From positions 1 through 37,111 of the IMG/VR virus record IMGVR_UViG_3300030333_008516: a stretch of DNA of 37,111 bases; one strand, 5' to 3'. The notes beneath the pieces are model-generated. The model saw nothing but the letters and a program-made list of their open reading frames with translations, was not told where the DNA came from and searched no databases. The DNA is from a virus. A program made the position numbers and the translations under genes. This document shows, in pieces, positions 15,633 to 24,352 of the stretch (its first letter is position 1; the number at the start of each line of letters is the position of its first letter).

Positions 15633-16658
15633 TCAAGAAGAATGTGCGGGACAACCTTCATAATACTTCATCTCATAAGCACCACCCTCAGGAACTAGAC
15701 TTTCTTCGAAGTCGTCTTCTAAATAAGATCCAATAATCTCATTGGAAGAATTATAAATTACATAATAAAAAAAGTCAAACTTCATGGGGCAATGCCACTT
15801 TGGTGAACCGTCTTTTTTAAGCTCTCCCTTTTTTGTGGCAAATCCACACAAGAGTCTTCCACTGAATGAACCGTCTTTAGGGAAATCTTGGCGAGCCGCA
15901 AAATTACTTTTTGCCTCCTTGATTGTAAAATTATCTAAGTATTGTTGTATTTCTGATAACTGTAACTCAAAACCTTCCAGTTCACCAGAGTCTAAAGGCT
16001 TCATTCTCACCACTCCTGAGTTGTTGGAGTTTTCATCTAGATCAAACTTCAAAAACAAAAACTCGCTTACCCTGTTAGAGTAATTGGGAAAAAGATTTTT
16101 AACTGCAAGGCTATACATCAAATCTTGTAAATTATCTGTAGCATCCTTACCTTTGAATACTGATTTGCTTGTTTTGAAATCTCGTATAAGAGCGAATTTT
16201 TTTCTTTTATAAAGAAATAATTTATCTATGAAGCCTCTGATTTTATACTTTATAGCGCCATCTTTTTTTACTATCTCAAAATCCTTTTCAGAATACTCTT
16301 CTGTTGGTTTACTGCCATCGTCACCAAAAAAGTCATAAGTTAGACCATTGTAAATCATCTCCTTAATCAGAGTGATGTTGTCATCATCATCCACACCTTC
16401 TTTGGTGGCATGTTTTAGTATTAGTCTCTTGATTGATGGAACACAAAAGACATCTTGAGATTTAATGATTTTGTCATAGTGCTTTTTGCGCCTACTTGGA
16501 CCCAATACCTCAAAAACTAAATGGCAAATAGAACCCCTTCTGGCTCCATCATTGCTCTTTTCGGGAAGATTTAACTTATACTTACACCAGTAAAGCCACG
16601 CGCAGGACTGTGCTGTTTTTATTCTGCTGGCCGAAAGAGGTGTTTGAGGATCAGGCAT
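15633..16658 (-). CDS. RecB/Cas4-like PD-(D/E)XK nuclease
   Basis: A 341-residue protein of the RecB nuclease family. It has LSASRIKTAQSCAWLYWCKY (the usual 'S-x-S-x-l...C' start), RRGSICHLVFE (motif I His), RGFIDKLFL (Asp), then ALIRDFKTSKS (catalytic D-x-K) and NLQDLMYSLAV (the Q-x3-Y motif of this family). Cys near the N-terminus and more Cys at LLCGF, WHCPM and EGCP near the C-terminus could hold an iron-sulphur cluster as in Cas4/AddB, but the spacing is not typical. The ATG at 16658 overlaps the primase stop by 8 bases. It probably processes DNA ends in replication or recombination. Confidence 0.87.
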   Translation of the reverse strand: MPDPQTPLSASRIKTAQSCAWLYWCKYKLNLPEKSNDGARRGSICHLVFEVLGPSRRKKHYDKIIKSQDVFCVPSIKRLILKHATKEGVDDDDNITLIKEMIYNGLTYDFFGDDGSKPTEEYSEKDFEIVKKDGAIKYKIRGFIDKLFLYKRKKFALIRDFKTSKSVFKGKDATDNLQDLMYSLAVKNLFPNYSNRVSEFLFLKFDLDENSNNSGVVRMKPLDSGELEGFELQLSEIQQYLDNFTIKEAKSNFAARQDFPKDGSFSGRLLCGFATKKGELKKDGSPKWHCPMKFDFFYYVIYNSSNEIIGSYLEDDFEESLVPEGGAYEMKYYEGCPAHSS

Positions 16659-17721
16659 CACTAAGCATTAAGGCGGTCTTAATTTCTTTTTTAGTGAAGC
16701 GTGAGGTATTATTTTTAACGAAATTACAGATATAGTCTAGCTGTTTAGCTTGATTGTGTTCTTTCTCAAGCCAATTTTTCTTAAAATCATACCCATCTAA
16801 ATGAGCGTCACCAAAATCATTATAGGGTTTTGGTGGGAATTTTACAATTAATCTGTCTAGGTCGAAATAAGAAGATAATTTAATAAATGTTTTTATCGCT
16901 GCGATAAGTCCTCTATTTTCCCCACTGCCTTGATCATTATTTGTTGAAATGCATATAGAGCAAATAGACTTGCTACTAAGATAGCTAATAATGTTAGCGT
17001 TAACAGATAGGCCAAACATGACCAGCACATTTTTAATACCTTGTTCGTAAAGAGCCATTGCATCGCCTATACTTTCTACTAAAATAACTTGTTTTTTTGA
17101 ATTAATATTATCATCCACTTCATTTCCTTTGGTGAATGCTGGATAAACCCAATTGTTTCTACGTCCTATATGCTTCCATTTTGGATAGTTGTTATCATCG
17201 TCAACCTTTCTGCCAGAAAAGCCAACAATTTGATGATGTTCATTGTATATAGGAAAGACCATCCTTCTATACATCTTTCCGACTCCAGCAAGTCCAGCTT
17301 TAAAAGATTTTTGAGTTTGCTCAGAAATATTGCGCTTACAATAAAAATGATAATTAGAAAAAAGTTTATCTAGTGAAGATTCGGGATACACCCTATCCAT
17401 CTGATTTAGTTTTTTAGGAGTATAAGATGGTAAGTTTTCCGTCTTGGTTCTGCCTAAAATTTCAGATAGTTGCTTAGGGTCTTTTACTGTAAGCTTAATT
17501 AGCGCTTCAAAAGGCTTGCATCCTTTATCTTGCACAAAATCCATCCATACACCCGTGTCTTTATAGATTTTTAAAGCAGTTGGATTATCTCCCTCTCTAT
17601 AAAGAGCAGAGCTTCTCCAGTGGTCGCCACAGTCAATCAGCTTGTATCCTAAAGACTCCAAGAGTCCTTGGAAATCCTCAGAACTCACCGAAGTCTGGTA
17701 TTGTTTCTTGTCGTCCATCAC
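16651..17721 (-). CDS. DnaG-like primase with degenerate zinc-binding domain
   Basis: A 356-residue protein laid out as DnaG. Residues about 10-85 correspond to the zinc-binding domain (NPTALKIYKDTGVWMDF) but lack the Cys pairs. Residues about 115-200 match the RNA-polymerase N-terminal part (YRRMVFPIYN, VGFSGRKV). The Toprim domain has LVESIGDAMAL (E216), then TNNDQGSG (261-268, with Asn where the first Asp of DxD is usual) and NDFGDA (301-306). There is no C-terminal helicase-binding domain of usual size. It starts at GTG 17721 (or ATG 17718) after a GGAGGA at 17731-17736, and overlaps the helicase stop by 44 bases; a later GTG at 17688 would shorten this. It likely makes primers with the neighbouring helicase. 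Confidence 0.85.
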   Translation of the reverse strand: MMDDKKQYQTSVSSEDFQGLLESLGYKLIDCGDHWRSSALYREGDNPTALKIYKDTGVWMDFVQDKGCKPFEALIKLTVKDPKQLSEILGRTKTENLPSYTPKKLNQMDRVYPESSLDKLFSNYHFYCKRNISEQTQKSFKAGLAGVGKMYRRMVFPIYNEHHQIVGFSGRKVDDDNNYPKWKHIGRRNNWVYPAFTKGNEVDDNINSKKQVILVESIGDAMALYEQGIKNVLVMFGLSVNANIISYLSSKSICSICISTNNDQGSGENRGLIAAIKTFIKLSSYFDLDRLIVKFPPKPYNDFGDAHLDGYDFKKNWLEKEHNQAKQLDYICNFVKNNTSRFTKKEIKTALMLSDA

Positions 17722-19195
17722 TGTCTAAATCCTCCTCGCCATTCAACACTCTTGCTATATCTCGCAAATCGCCACATTCGCTAATATTAAAATTATTAAA
17801 ATCTAAATTTATAGCATTTTTACGAAGGCTATCACCAACTCTTACGGGTTCTATTGCGCCAGCAATATCGTCACCAAGGTGCCGAGCTTTAACATTGATA
17901 AGTTTATGCGTTCCAAATCTTTGCCCCTCAACTTCAATTTCATCAGCGGTTTTATTTCTCAAAATAAACATATGAGAGCAGAACTGAGTGATTCTGTCTG
18001 ACAGGGAGACGATGGATTCGTCATCTACTATGGTTTGCGCTGTTCTGTTGTTTGTGATTCCGTATCTATTGGATTGGACAGATGTAATCATCGGAATGAT
18101 TGGCTCCCCTTCCCATAAGATTTCCTTTTGAACGCATTTCTTAAACTTATCTACCATTTCGCCTACCACCTGCCACTCTGACTTATTGGCAATGTTCTCT
18201 GAGGTTGTTTTGATATAATCAAAAGAGAAAATCATCTTATTGCCTCTTCCCACCTTGGAATAGTAGAACCTTTTAAGGGTGTTGACCATAGAGTCTACAT
18301 CCATGCCGCCCACATTGTAGTAGTAAAACTTTAAGTCTTTTACTTTATTCCAAACGCTCCTAACCTTATTGACTACAGTTTCGCCTGACTGTCTCCATTT
18401 GCCACTTTCCAATAGATGCATGGGAACTCCTGATAAGGCTGCACATTGCCGCATAATAAGCTCCTCTTTGCTCATCTCGCCATTATCAAAGTGGAGGACG
18501 GGAGCATCATATTTAAGACTTACTTTAGTGCAGTAGTCCATGCAGAAATTTGTTTTACCAACTCCTGACCGAGCCACAATAACGGTAATATTACCAGCGC
18601 GAAGAAGCGAGCCGTAGATATCATTCACTTTTGGGTGTGGACCCATCATTCCAAACTCTGTAAGAGGATTGTTGCCCCTTTCTTCGACTAGGGACTCCAT
18701 TTCCTCATAGATATTTTGAGGAGTGTCATTTCCAAGCTCGTAGAGGTTGATCCGTGAATTATAGATTGTGTCAGCCGATTCAACAATACTCCTGTAAGAT
18801 GCATCAGGAGGTATGTTCTTCATTTTTTTTGCAATCTCCTGCGAAGATTGAAGTATTTCCCTTCTAATAGAATACTTTTTTAATTCTTTGGCAGTTTTAA
18901 CTGTATTACCTACAGGAACCTTTCTTAAGGTTAAAGATTTAATGTAATCAGATGGATTTAAATTATCCTCAAAGGAGAGTCCCACCTCGTTTACTCTTTG
19001 TGCGATGATTATTTCATCTACCTCATCGCCACCATTCAAGGCTTGTTGAATGATGCGGAAAATTGTTGAGTTAAGTGGGCTTTGCTCAGAATAAAAATCT
19101 GAAGTATCAATAAAATTTGAGATCTCAGCAAAACTTTCGGGGTCTTTAAGAAGACCCGCCAATAGCTGTTTTTCTAGCTCTAGGTTATAGATCAT
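17678..19195 (-). CDS. DnaB-like replicative helicase
   Basis: A 505-residue RecA-fold helicase. The N-terminal domain (about 1-150) has the DnaB start (LELEKQLLAGLL, then FYSEQ). The C-terminal motor domain has Walker A ARSGVGKT (208-215), the HFDNGEMSKEEL segment (motif H1a of DnaB), Walker B IFSFDYIKTT and the later VQSNRYG (the Gln of H3), then SLSDRI. It is expected to unwind the phage replication fork 5' to 3'. It is coupled by overlap to the small acidic protein upstream and the primase downstream, so helicase and primase are probably made together. Confidence 0.92.
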   Translation of the reverse strand: MIYNLELEKQLLAGLLKDPESFAEISNFIDTSDFYSEQSPLNSTIFRIIQQALNGGDEVDEIIIAQRVNEVGLSFEDNLNPSDYIKSLTLRKVPVGNTVKTAKELKKYSIRREILQSSQEIAKKMKNIPPDASYRSIVESADTIYNSRINLYELGNDTPQNIYEEMESLVEERGNNPLTEFGMMGPHPKVNDIYGSLLRAGNITVIVARSGVGKTNFCMDYCTKVSLKYDAPVLHFDNGEMSKEELIMRQCAALSGVPMHLLESGKWRQSGETVVNKVRSVWNKVKDLKFYYYNVGGMDVDSMVNTLKRFYYSKVGRGNKMIFSFDYIKTTSENIANKSEWQVVGEMVDKFKKCVQKEILWEGEPIIPMITSVQSNRYGITNNRTAQTIVDDESIVSLSDRITQFCSHMFILRNKTADEIEVEGQRFGTHKLINVKARHLGDDIAGAIEPVRVGDSLRKNAINLDFNNFNISECGDLRDIARVLNGEEDLDSDGRQETIPDFGEF

Positions 19196-19434
19196 TCTGA
19201 TTGAGCCTTTCTCTCCTCCTGCATACTTCTTATGTAATCCTCTAGTGTTTTAACTAGGGCTAGTTCAGTCATGCCACAATCAAATTTTGTATAAACGAGT
19301 GGCTTTCCGTTTTCTGAGGAAACAGCAATGATAACACCTTTATACTTATCGGGGCCACCAGACAACTCGTAAAGGTTATCAACCATTTCTGTAGGAAGGG
19401 AAAACTCGTTATCGTCTTGATCCTCTAAATTCAT
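19192..19434 (-). CDS. Small acidic protein of unknown function
   Basis: An 80-residue protein. The start is acidic (MNLEDQDDNEF), the middle reads as strands with YELSGGPDKYKGVIIAVS and PLVYTKFDC, and the end is a helix with LVKTLEDYIRSM. Both ends overlap neighbours by 4 bases (ATGA type), which supports it as a real gene. It sits between the nuclease and helicase genes and may be a helicase accessory, but that is only from position. Confidence 0.65.
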   Translation of the reverse strand: MNLEDQDDNEFSLPTEMVDNLYELSGGPDKYKGVIIAVSSENGKPLVYTKFDCGMTELALVKTLEDYIRSMQEERKAQSE

Positions 19435-19838
19435 AAGTATATCTCCTGATCATTAAATAGTGAAGCTGTAATAGTGTCGTTTGGGTAGACCTCTGCCAAC
19501 TTTATATCGTTCGCCTGACAGAAGTCAAACTTTTTTTGATCCCTTTTTAATTGATCGGAATATTTAAAGCGGTTCTTGTGAAAGAACTTGACAAACTTTG
19601 TGTGTTGCGCCCCCTGAACTTCTACAGCTATTTTTTTATTAGCGTTGTAAAAATCAAGAGTCAGCCGACTTCCTGCAACCCGAAACTCTTCAAAAACAAT
19701 GTCGTTTTTCCAATACGGAAATAGAAATTTTTTTACAGCCGTTTGAAATTTACTGCGACTCGGTTTATCCCAATCTATTAAATATTTTTTTGCGTTTTTA
19801 AGGTTTCTTTCTTTGCCGTATTCGTCAATAAACTTCAT
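19431..19838 (-). CDS. Small PD-(D/E)XK endonuclease-like protein
   Basis: A 135-residue protein. The core reads VFEEFRVAGSRLTLDFYNANKK then IAVEVQGAQH: the D of LTLDF and the E-x-Q of VEVQG are in the place of the catalytic acids of Vsr/DUF559-type nucleases of the PD-(D/E)XK fold. A basic helix (KYSDQLKRDQKKFDFCQA) follows. This size and fold suit a structure-specific or repair endonuclease. Its neighbours are the RecA-like gene upstream (ATGA-type overlap) and a small protein downstream, so a role in recombination is likely. Confidence 0.7.
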   Translation of the reverse strand: MKFIDEYGKERNLKNAKKYLIDWDKPSRSKFQTAVKKFLFPYWKNDIVFEEFRVAGSRLTLDFYNANKKIAVEVQGAQHTKFVKFFHKNRFKYSDQLKRDQKKFDFCQANDIKLAEVYPNDTITASLFNDQEIYL

Positions 19839-20947
19839 GCCCCTATTTCTTCCTTAAAATAATCTATTAAAAATTTGCAGAGATCAGAGTTTTCTTCAAC
19901 TGTTTTAAAGAGATTGTTGTCTCCTTGTATTTTATCAGGAAACTCTAGATTTTGAGATTCAAGCAGTTGTTTAAAGTCATCGCTAGGTTTAATCCATGCT
20001 CCCTTTTTTTCTACAAATTCCCAAGCATATAGAAGGTCAATAACTTCTTTTTCAATCCATATGGATGTTCCACCAGTTCGACCATAACGAATAGGGTAGG
20101 AAATTGTAGTATTGGTGTTTTCGTGAGCGGATTTTTTAATTGTTACTTTTGCGTGATGGCCAATGATAGGGTTTTTCTTGGTATCCATCGTTTTAACAGA
20201 GGGATTTTTAAGTATTAGATCCCCTTTAAATCGAGGCTCAAACTCCATAATGTTATTGGCGAAGTGCAGGAGCGCGTTTCCTCCTGTTGCTGTAGTTTGA
20301 CGCACAGGGGATTTCGAGTATGGGTCAAGTTTTATGTCTGCTCTAACTTGGCTGATAAATATTGCCATGTGTCCACGCTTTCCTAGTGCAGTGCTTGTTT
20401 TTTTACAAAAATCAGAAGCAATAACTGCTCCCCCCGCAACCTTACTACTCTCATCAAAATTCTTTCCCAAGTCATCTTTTCTAATCAGCCCGTCTACAGA
20501 GTCCAATATAAAACAATATTTAATCTTTTCCTCATTATTTGTGATAAGCTGGCGAATGAGACCCATTGCTGTTTCATAAATATTACTCTCAAACACAAAA
20601 CAGGTTCCATCCACCCATTCCTCTGGGGTAAAAACAAACTTTACTCCAGATCTCTCTTGAACTTCAGGCCCGAGTCTCCCTTCGGCCTTGATGTAAAGAC
20701 CCCTTGATTTGTCGAGCGTCCCAAGAAAGTTCTTCATTACTTGAAGAGATTCAGAGGTTTTCCCACCTTCATTGACACCTGTAAAGCGATGTAACCCAGG
20801 TCCAAACCCACCCGCCAAATACAGGTCTAGCTGCAATGATCCGCTTGAGACTTTATATTCCACGGTCTCTTCAAAATTGTAGTGATCGTCTTTGTTTGCC
20901 TTTAGGTAGTTACCAAGGATGTCTTCGGGATTTACAGTGTTACTCAT
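19835..20947 (-). CDS. RecA/UvsX-like recombinase
   Basis: A 370-residue ATPase. Walker A is GVNEGGKT (57-64), where RecA has GPESSGKT. Walker B is CFILDSVDG (D149). GSLQLDLYLAGG before the P-loop is the usual RecA start; the segment FISQVRA (about residue 198) is the 'I-N-Q' strand of RecA-like proteins and ATGGNALLHFAN resembles the later 'GG.al.y' part. It would form filaments on ssDNA and promote strand exchange, as in recombination-dependent replication. The last bases of the 115-residue gene upstream overlap its start by 8 bases. Confidence 0.9.
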   Translation of the reverse strand: MSNTVNPEDILGNYLKANKDDHYNFEETVEYKVSSGSLQLDLYLAGGFGPGLHRFTGVNEGGKTSESLQVMKNFLGTLDKSRGLYIKAEGRLGPEVQERSGVKFVFTPEEWVDGTCFVFESNIYETAMGLIRQLITNNEEKIKYCFILDSVDGLIRKDDLGKNFDESSKVAGGAVIASDFCKKTSTALGKRGHMAIFISQVRADIKLDPYSKSPVRQTTATGGNALLHFANNIMEFEPRFKGDLILKNPSVKTMDTKKNPIIGHHAKVTIKKSAHENTNTTISYPIRYGRTGGTSIWIEKEVIDLLYAWEFVEKKGAWIKPSDDFKQLLESQNLEFPDKIQGDNNLFKTVEENSDLCKFLIDYFKEEIGA

Positions 20948-21287
20948 CTAAGAAATCTTTTATTGTTTTGTTTTTGGGGGGGATAACAGCATCTTCCCCT
21001 ACTTTGTCTCCGATATTGTAGACTTCGTATTTGGATAGATCAACCCTAAAATTGAAAGCTCTGAATTTTTGGTCAAGAGCTTCTTTTAGCTTAACGCTAG
21101 TAAGATATGTTAATGAATCAAATTTTCTACCAAAATCGACAATATTCATAAATTCTAAAGAATAACGCTCACAAAGATCATTTAAGAGCTTCATTTCTCT
21201 AGCGAAAAAGGGTCGCCTACCCTTATCGGGAACTTCCAATAAGCGAAAAATAATATGTCTTTTGTTCGGACCTTTAGACTTTGCCAC
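20940..21287 (-). CDS. Unknown protein between the glycan and recombination genes
   Basis: A 115-residue protein, basic at the start (MAKSKGPNKRHIIF) with a short helical middle (REMKLLNDLCERYSLEFMNI) and a DFGRKFDSLTYLT segment. It starts at GTG 21287, in a TAGTG overlap with the stop of gmd, and overlaps the RecA-like start by 8 bases. It therefore links the glycan locus and the replication block in one transcript. No family is recognised. Confidence 0.6.
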   Translation of the reverse strand: MAKSKGPNKRHIIFRLLEVPDKGRRPFFAREMKLLNDLCERYSLEFMNIVDFGRKFDSLTYLTSVKLKEALDQKFRAFNFRVDLSKYEVYNIGDKVGEDAVIPPKNKTIKDFLDE

Positions 21288-22333
21288 TATGGATACATAA
21301 CAGATGCTGTGTCCCTGTCAACCATTTTTTTAACAAGCTGAATAAAGGTAGACTTGGGGGTCCACCCTAACTCTTCGCGAGCTTTCGTTGAATCTCCCCA
21401 TAATAAATCAACTTCAGCAGGACGATAAAAATCTTTATTAATTCTAACAAAGCAGTCCTTGCCATGAAAATATTTCTCATCTAGTCCTTCGCCACGCCAC
21501 TCGCAAATGCTTCTATGGAAACCTGCAAAGTTAAACGCCTCTACAACAAACTCTCTAATAGTGTGAGTTTCATTAGACGATAAAACATAATCTTTAGGCT
21601 TTTCCCTGTCTTGGTTTAGCATTCGCCAGATGCCACTTACAAAATCCTCCGCATCGCTCCAGTCCCTTTTGGCATCTAGATTTCCCAATTCAAGGGGGGT
21701 TATTTCTTTTCCTTGTTCGAACTCTTTCAAGATTCTGGCAACATTTTTTGTGATCTTTCTGGTTACAAATTCTTCCCCACGACGAACTCCTTCATGGTTA
21801 AAAAGCCAACCTTGCACTGCATAGAGGTCGTAGGAATCCCTATATACCTTCACTAAGTGTCTAGCGGCACATTTAGAGGCTCCATAAGGGCTTCTAGGGC
21901 GTAACGGATGCTCCTCGTTCTGTGGGACAGTTACAACATCTCCAAACTCCTCAGAGCTTCCTGCGTTGTAATATCGACAATGTGGAGCGTGGCGACGAAT
22001 GGACTCTAGTTGATTTAAAACCGCCATACAGTTTGTCTGCATGTGGTTGTGGGGCATATCCCAGCTACAACCCACAAAAGAGTTTGCTGCAAAATTAATA
22101 AAATAATCGGGCTTATGTTCTTCAACAACTTTATCCACATTTTGAGAATCGGTAACATCTAAATCAATTAGAAAGAAACGGGGATTTTCAAGTAAATGTT
22201 CAATATTAATGTGGTTCTTGACACTTAAGCGTCTAACTCCTCCTATAATAGAGTGTTCTGTATTTTTTAGGAGATAGTCTGCCATCAAACTTCCGTCTTG
22301 ACCCGTCACCCCAGTGATTAATATTTTCTTCAT
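21287..22333 (-). CDS. gmd: GDP-mannose 4,6-dehydratase
   Basis: A 348-residue extended SDR enzyme that converts GDP-mannose to GDP-4-keto-6-deoxymannose. NAD(P) binding is at TGVTGQDG (7-14). The active-site set SSEEFG (Ser/Glu) and YGASK (Tyr-x3-Lys) is intact, and FNHEGVRRGEEFVTRK is the characteristic Gmd segment, with G-V where the family has S-P. The end carries the sugar-nucleotide region YRPAEVD and the 'LGW.P' tail. It follows fcl with a 4-base overlap, and together they would make GDP-L-fucose or a related sugar. Confidence 0.95.
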   Translation of the reverse strand: MKKILITGVTGQDGSLMADYLLKNTEHSIIGGVRRLSVKNHINIEHLLENPRFFLIDLDVTDSQNVDKVVEEHKPDYFINFAANSFVGCSWDMPHNHMQTNCMAVLNQLESIRRHAPHCRYYNAGSSEEFGDVVTVPQNEEHPLRPRSPYGASKCAARHLVKVYRDSYDLYAVQGWLFNHEGVRRGEEFVTRKITKNVARILKEFEQGKEITPLELGNLDAKRDWSDAEDFVSGIWRMLNQDREKPKDYVLSSNETHTIREFVVEAFNFAGFHRSICEWRGEGLDEKYFHGKDCFVRINKDFYRPAEVDLLWGDSTKAREELGWTPKSTFIQLVKKMVDRDTASVMYP

Positions 22334-23238
22334 GAATTGATATACCAGTTATAAGTTTTGAGTAGACCATCCTCAAGACTCGTTGATGCCTTAAAGTTAA
22401 ATTCTTTTTCTGCTTTTGAAGTGTCTAAGCACCTGCGGGGTTGGCCATTAGGTTTGGTGGGATCAAACACGATCTCCCCTTTGAATCCTACTATATCCTT
22501 AATTAAATAAACAAGATTTTTGATTGATATTTCTTGCCCCGTCCCAATGTTGATTGGTTTGGGCGAGTTATAGTTATCCATTGCAAGTTCGATAGCTTTA
22601 GCACAGTCACCAGCATAAAGGAACTCGCGAGATGCAGACCCATCACCCCACACCTCCACTGACGCTTCTCCTGTTTCTTTTGCTTCTATAAATTTTTTCA
22701 ACAAAGCAGGGATGACATGAGAACTGTCAGGGTTGAAGTTGTCGTGCTCTCCATACATGTTAACAGGGATTAAATGAATGAAGTTTCTAGCGTATTGGTC
22801 ATGATAAGCCTGACATCCCACTAAAAGATTTTTCTTGGCGATTCCATAAGGGGCATTTGTTTCCTCTGGATAACCATTCCATAGATCTTCCTCCTTAAAT
22901 GGAACTGGGGTAAACTTTGGATAAGAACAAACACTGCCTAAGGTAATAAGTTTTTCTATGTTGTAATAACTTGAAGCTGATAAAATATTTAAACTCATTA
23001 AAGAGTTATGAAGAAAGAAATCGGCGGGAGATTCTTGATTCGCACCAATCCCTCCACAAACGGCTGCTAGGTGAATGATAATGTTTGGGCCATTCGAAGA
23101 GATGTAATCGTGAAGATCATCTATATCTGATACGTTTAGCTCTGCGCTTGTTGGAGTAAGTAGCTGATGCTTGTCCTTTAATTGTTTAACCAAGTGGTGG
23201 CCCAAAAAGCCATTCGCTCCTGTGATTAAAATTTTCAT
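22330..23238 (-). CDS. fcl: GDP-L-fucose synthase (GDP-4-keto-6-deoxymannose epimerase/reductase)
   Basis: A 302-residue SDR from the ATG at 23238 (one base after the aminotransferase stop; a longer ATG at 23280 is unlikely). It has ITGANGFLG at the NADPH site, the Fcl signature CGGIGAN, the GSVCSYPK segment and YGIAKK as the Tyr-x3-Lys pair, then NMYGEHDNF and HVIPALLKKF, which are specific for GDP-fucose synthase. It acts on the product of gmd, encoded next. The pair may supply fucose to the surrounding transferases. Confidence 0.95.
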   Translation of the reverse strand: MKILITGANGFLGHHLVKQLKDKHQLLTPTSAELNVSDIDDLHDYISSNGPNIIIHLAAVCGGIGANQESPADFFLHNSLMSLNILSASSYYNIEKLITLGSVCSYPKFTPVPFKEEDLWNGYPEETNAPYGIAKKNLLVGCQAYHDQYARNFIHLIPVNMYGEHDNFNPDSSHVIPALLKKFIEAKETGEASVEVWGDGSASREFLYAGDCAKAIELAMDNYNSPKPINIGTGQEISIKNLVYLIKDIVGFKGEIVFDPTKPNGQPRRCLDTSKAEKEFNFKASTSLEDGLLKTYNWYINS

Positions 23239-23239
23239 A

Positions 23240-24352
23240 CTAATATTGATACTGGTTGATTGAGTGACACATGTATTCAACCTCTTCGATATCCATAAAA
23301 GGGTGAATTGGTAAGCTTACCATTTGATGGCTGAAACTTAGTGCTTTGGAGTTAGGTTGACCTTTCAAGTCTTTATACATGGGCATTTTTTCTATAAGAA
23401 TAGGGTAATGAATTCCATGTTGGATATTATAAGAGTCTAAATGATTCTGAAATTTCTCTCTGTTTTCTACTAAAACAGGATAAACATGATGAACTGGTGT
23501 GCAATTATCTGGATTAAGGGGTAATTTTACAAAGCTGTTGTCAATAGCTGCTTCATAGTGAGAGACAATCTTCCTTCTGCTTTCGTTCCAGTAGTCTAAG
23601 TGTTTTAATTTTTCTTTTAGGATGATGGCTTGGATTGTGTCAAGTCGGTGATTGTATCCTTTTTCTGTATGAATGTATTTTTTGTCTGACCCTAAATTTC
23701 TGAGGTTTTTTAAACGGTTATAAATATCTGTATCATTAGTGGTAATTACTCCTGCATCTCCTGCCCCGCCTAAGTTCTTTCCAGGGTAAAGAGAGAAGGC
23801 TGAAACTTTGCCAAAAGATCCCGTTTTGCACTGCTTAAATAATGCACCATGGGATTGAGAAGCGTCTTCCAGAATTATGCAATCATATTCTGTCGCAATA
23901 TCCTGTATTGCCTCCATGTTACAGCTATAGCCATATAGGTGAACAGGAACGATAACTAAATTGTCGTAGTCTGATCTTGCTTCAGACACCAAGGATCTCA
24001 ATTTAGAAATATCCATCTGGTGGTAGTCATCACAGTCAGTCAGAATAAAGTCTGCATTACTAAAACCCTGCTCTAAGCCAAGGATGGTAGCTACAAACGT
24101 GTTAGCGGGAATTATCGCCCCCGTGCGCCCTTTTAGATTCAGGGCAGAAGCTGATAACTTCAGGGCATCTGTTCCATTAGAGACTCCTACAGAATATCTA
24201 CAACCTATGTAAGTAGCGAAATCTTCCTCAAAATCACTTACAGCGCCACCTAAAATAAAATCACTGTTTTCAAACAGTTTATCTATTTGTTTTAGGGAGT
24301 TATGCTTAATGAGTTCCCATTGAGCATTTAGATTGTTGAAGCAGACTCTCAC
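23240..24352 (-). CDS. DegT/DnrJ/EryC1-family sugar aminotransferase
   Basis: A 370-residue PLP enzyme that adds an amino group to a keto sugar nucleotide. The PLP lysine is K192 in SLYPGKNLGGAGDAG, and EDASQSHGA holds the PLP-nitrogen Asp (D163). The 'YPGKNLG' form of the lysine motif is typical of FdtB/QdtB-like (3-keto sugar) transaminases more than of perosamine synthase. It starts at a GTG within the previous dehydrogenase gene (47-base overlap) and just before fcl. With the dehydrogenase and formyltransferase it likely makes a formamido sugar. Confidence 0.92.
   Translation of the reverse strand: MRVCFNNLNAQWELIKHNSLKQIDKLFENSDFILGGAVSDFEEDFATYIGCRYSVGVSNGTDALKLSASALNLKGRTGAIIPANTFVATILGLEQGFSNADFILTDCDDYHQMDISKLRSLVSEARSDYDNLVIVPVHLYGYSCNMEAIQDIATEYDCIILEDASQSHGALFKQCKTGSFGKVSAFSLYPGKNLGGAGDAGVITTNDTDIYNRLKNLRNLGSDKKYIHTEKGYNHRLDTIQAIILKEKLKHLDYWNESRRKIVSHYEAAIDNSFVKLPLNPDNCTPVHHVYPVLVENREKFQNHLDSYNIQHGIHYPILIEKMPMYKDLKGQPNSKALSFSHQMVSLPIHPFMDIEEVEYMCHSINQYQY

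Noticed and set aside
17580-17975. 131-residue rightward ORF
   Set aside because: It is antisense to the helicase and primase genes, rich in Ser and Pro as expected for a shadow frame, and has no motif.
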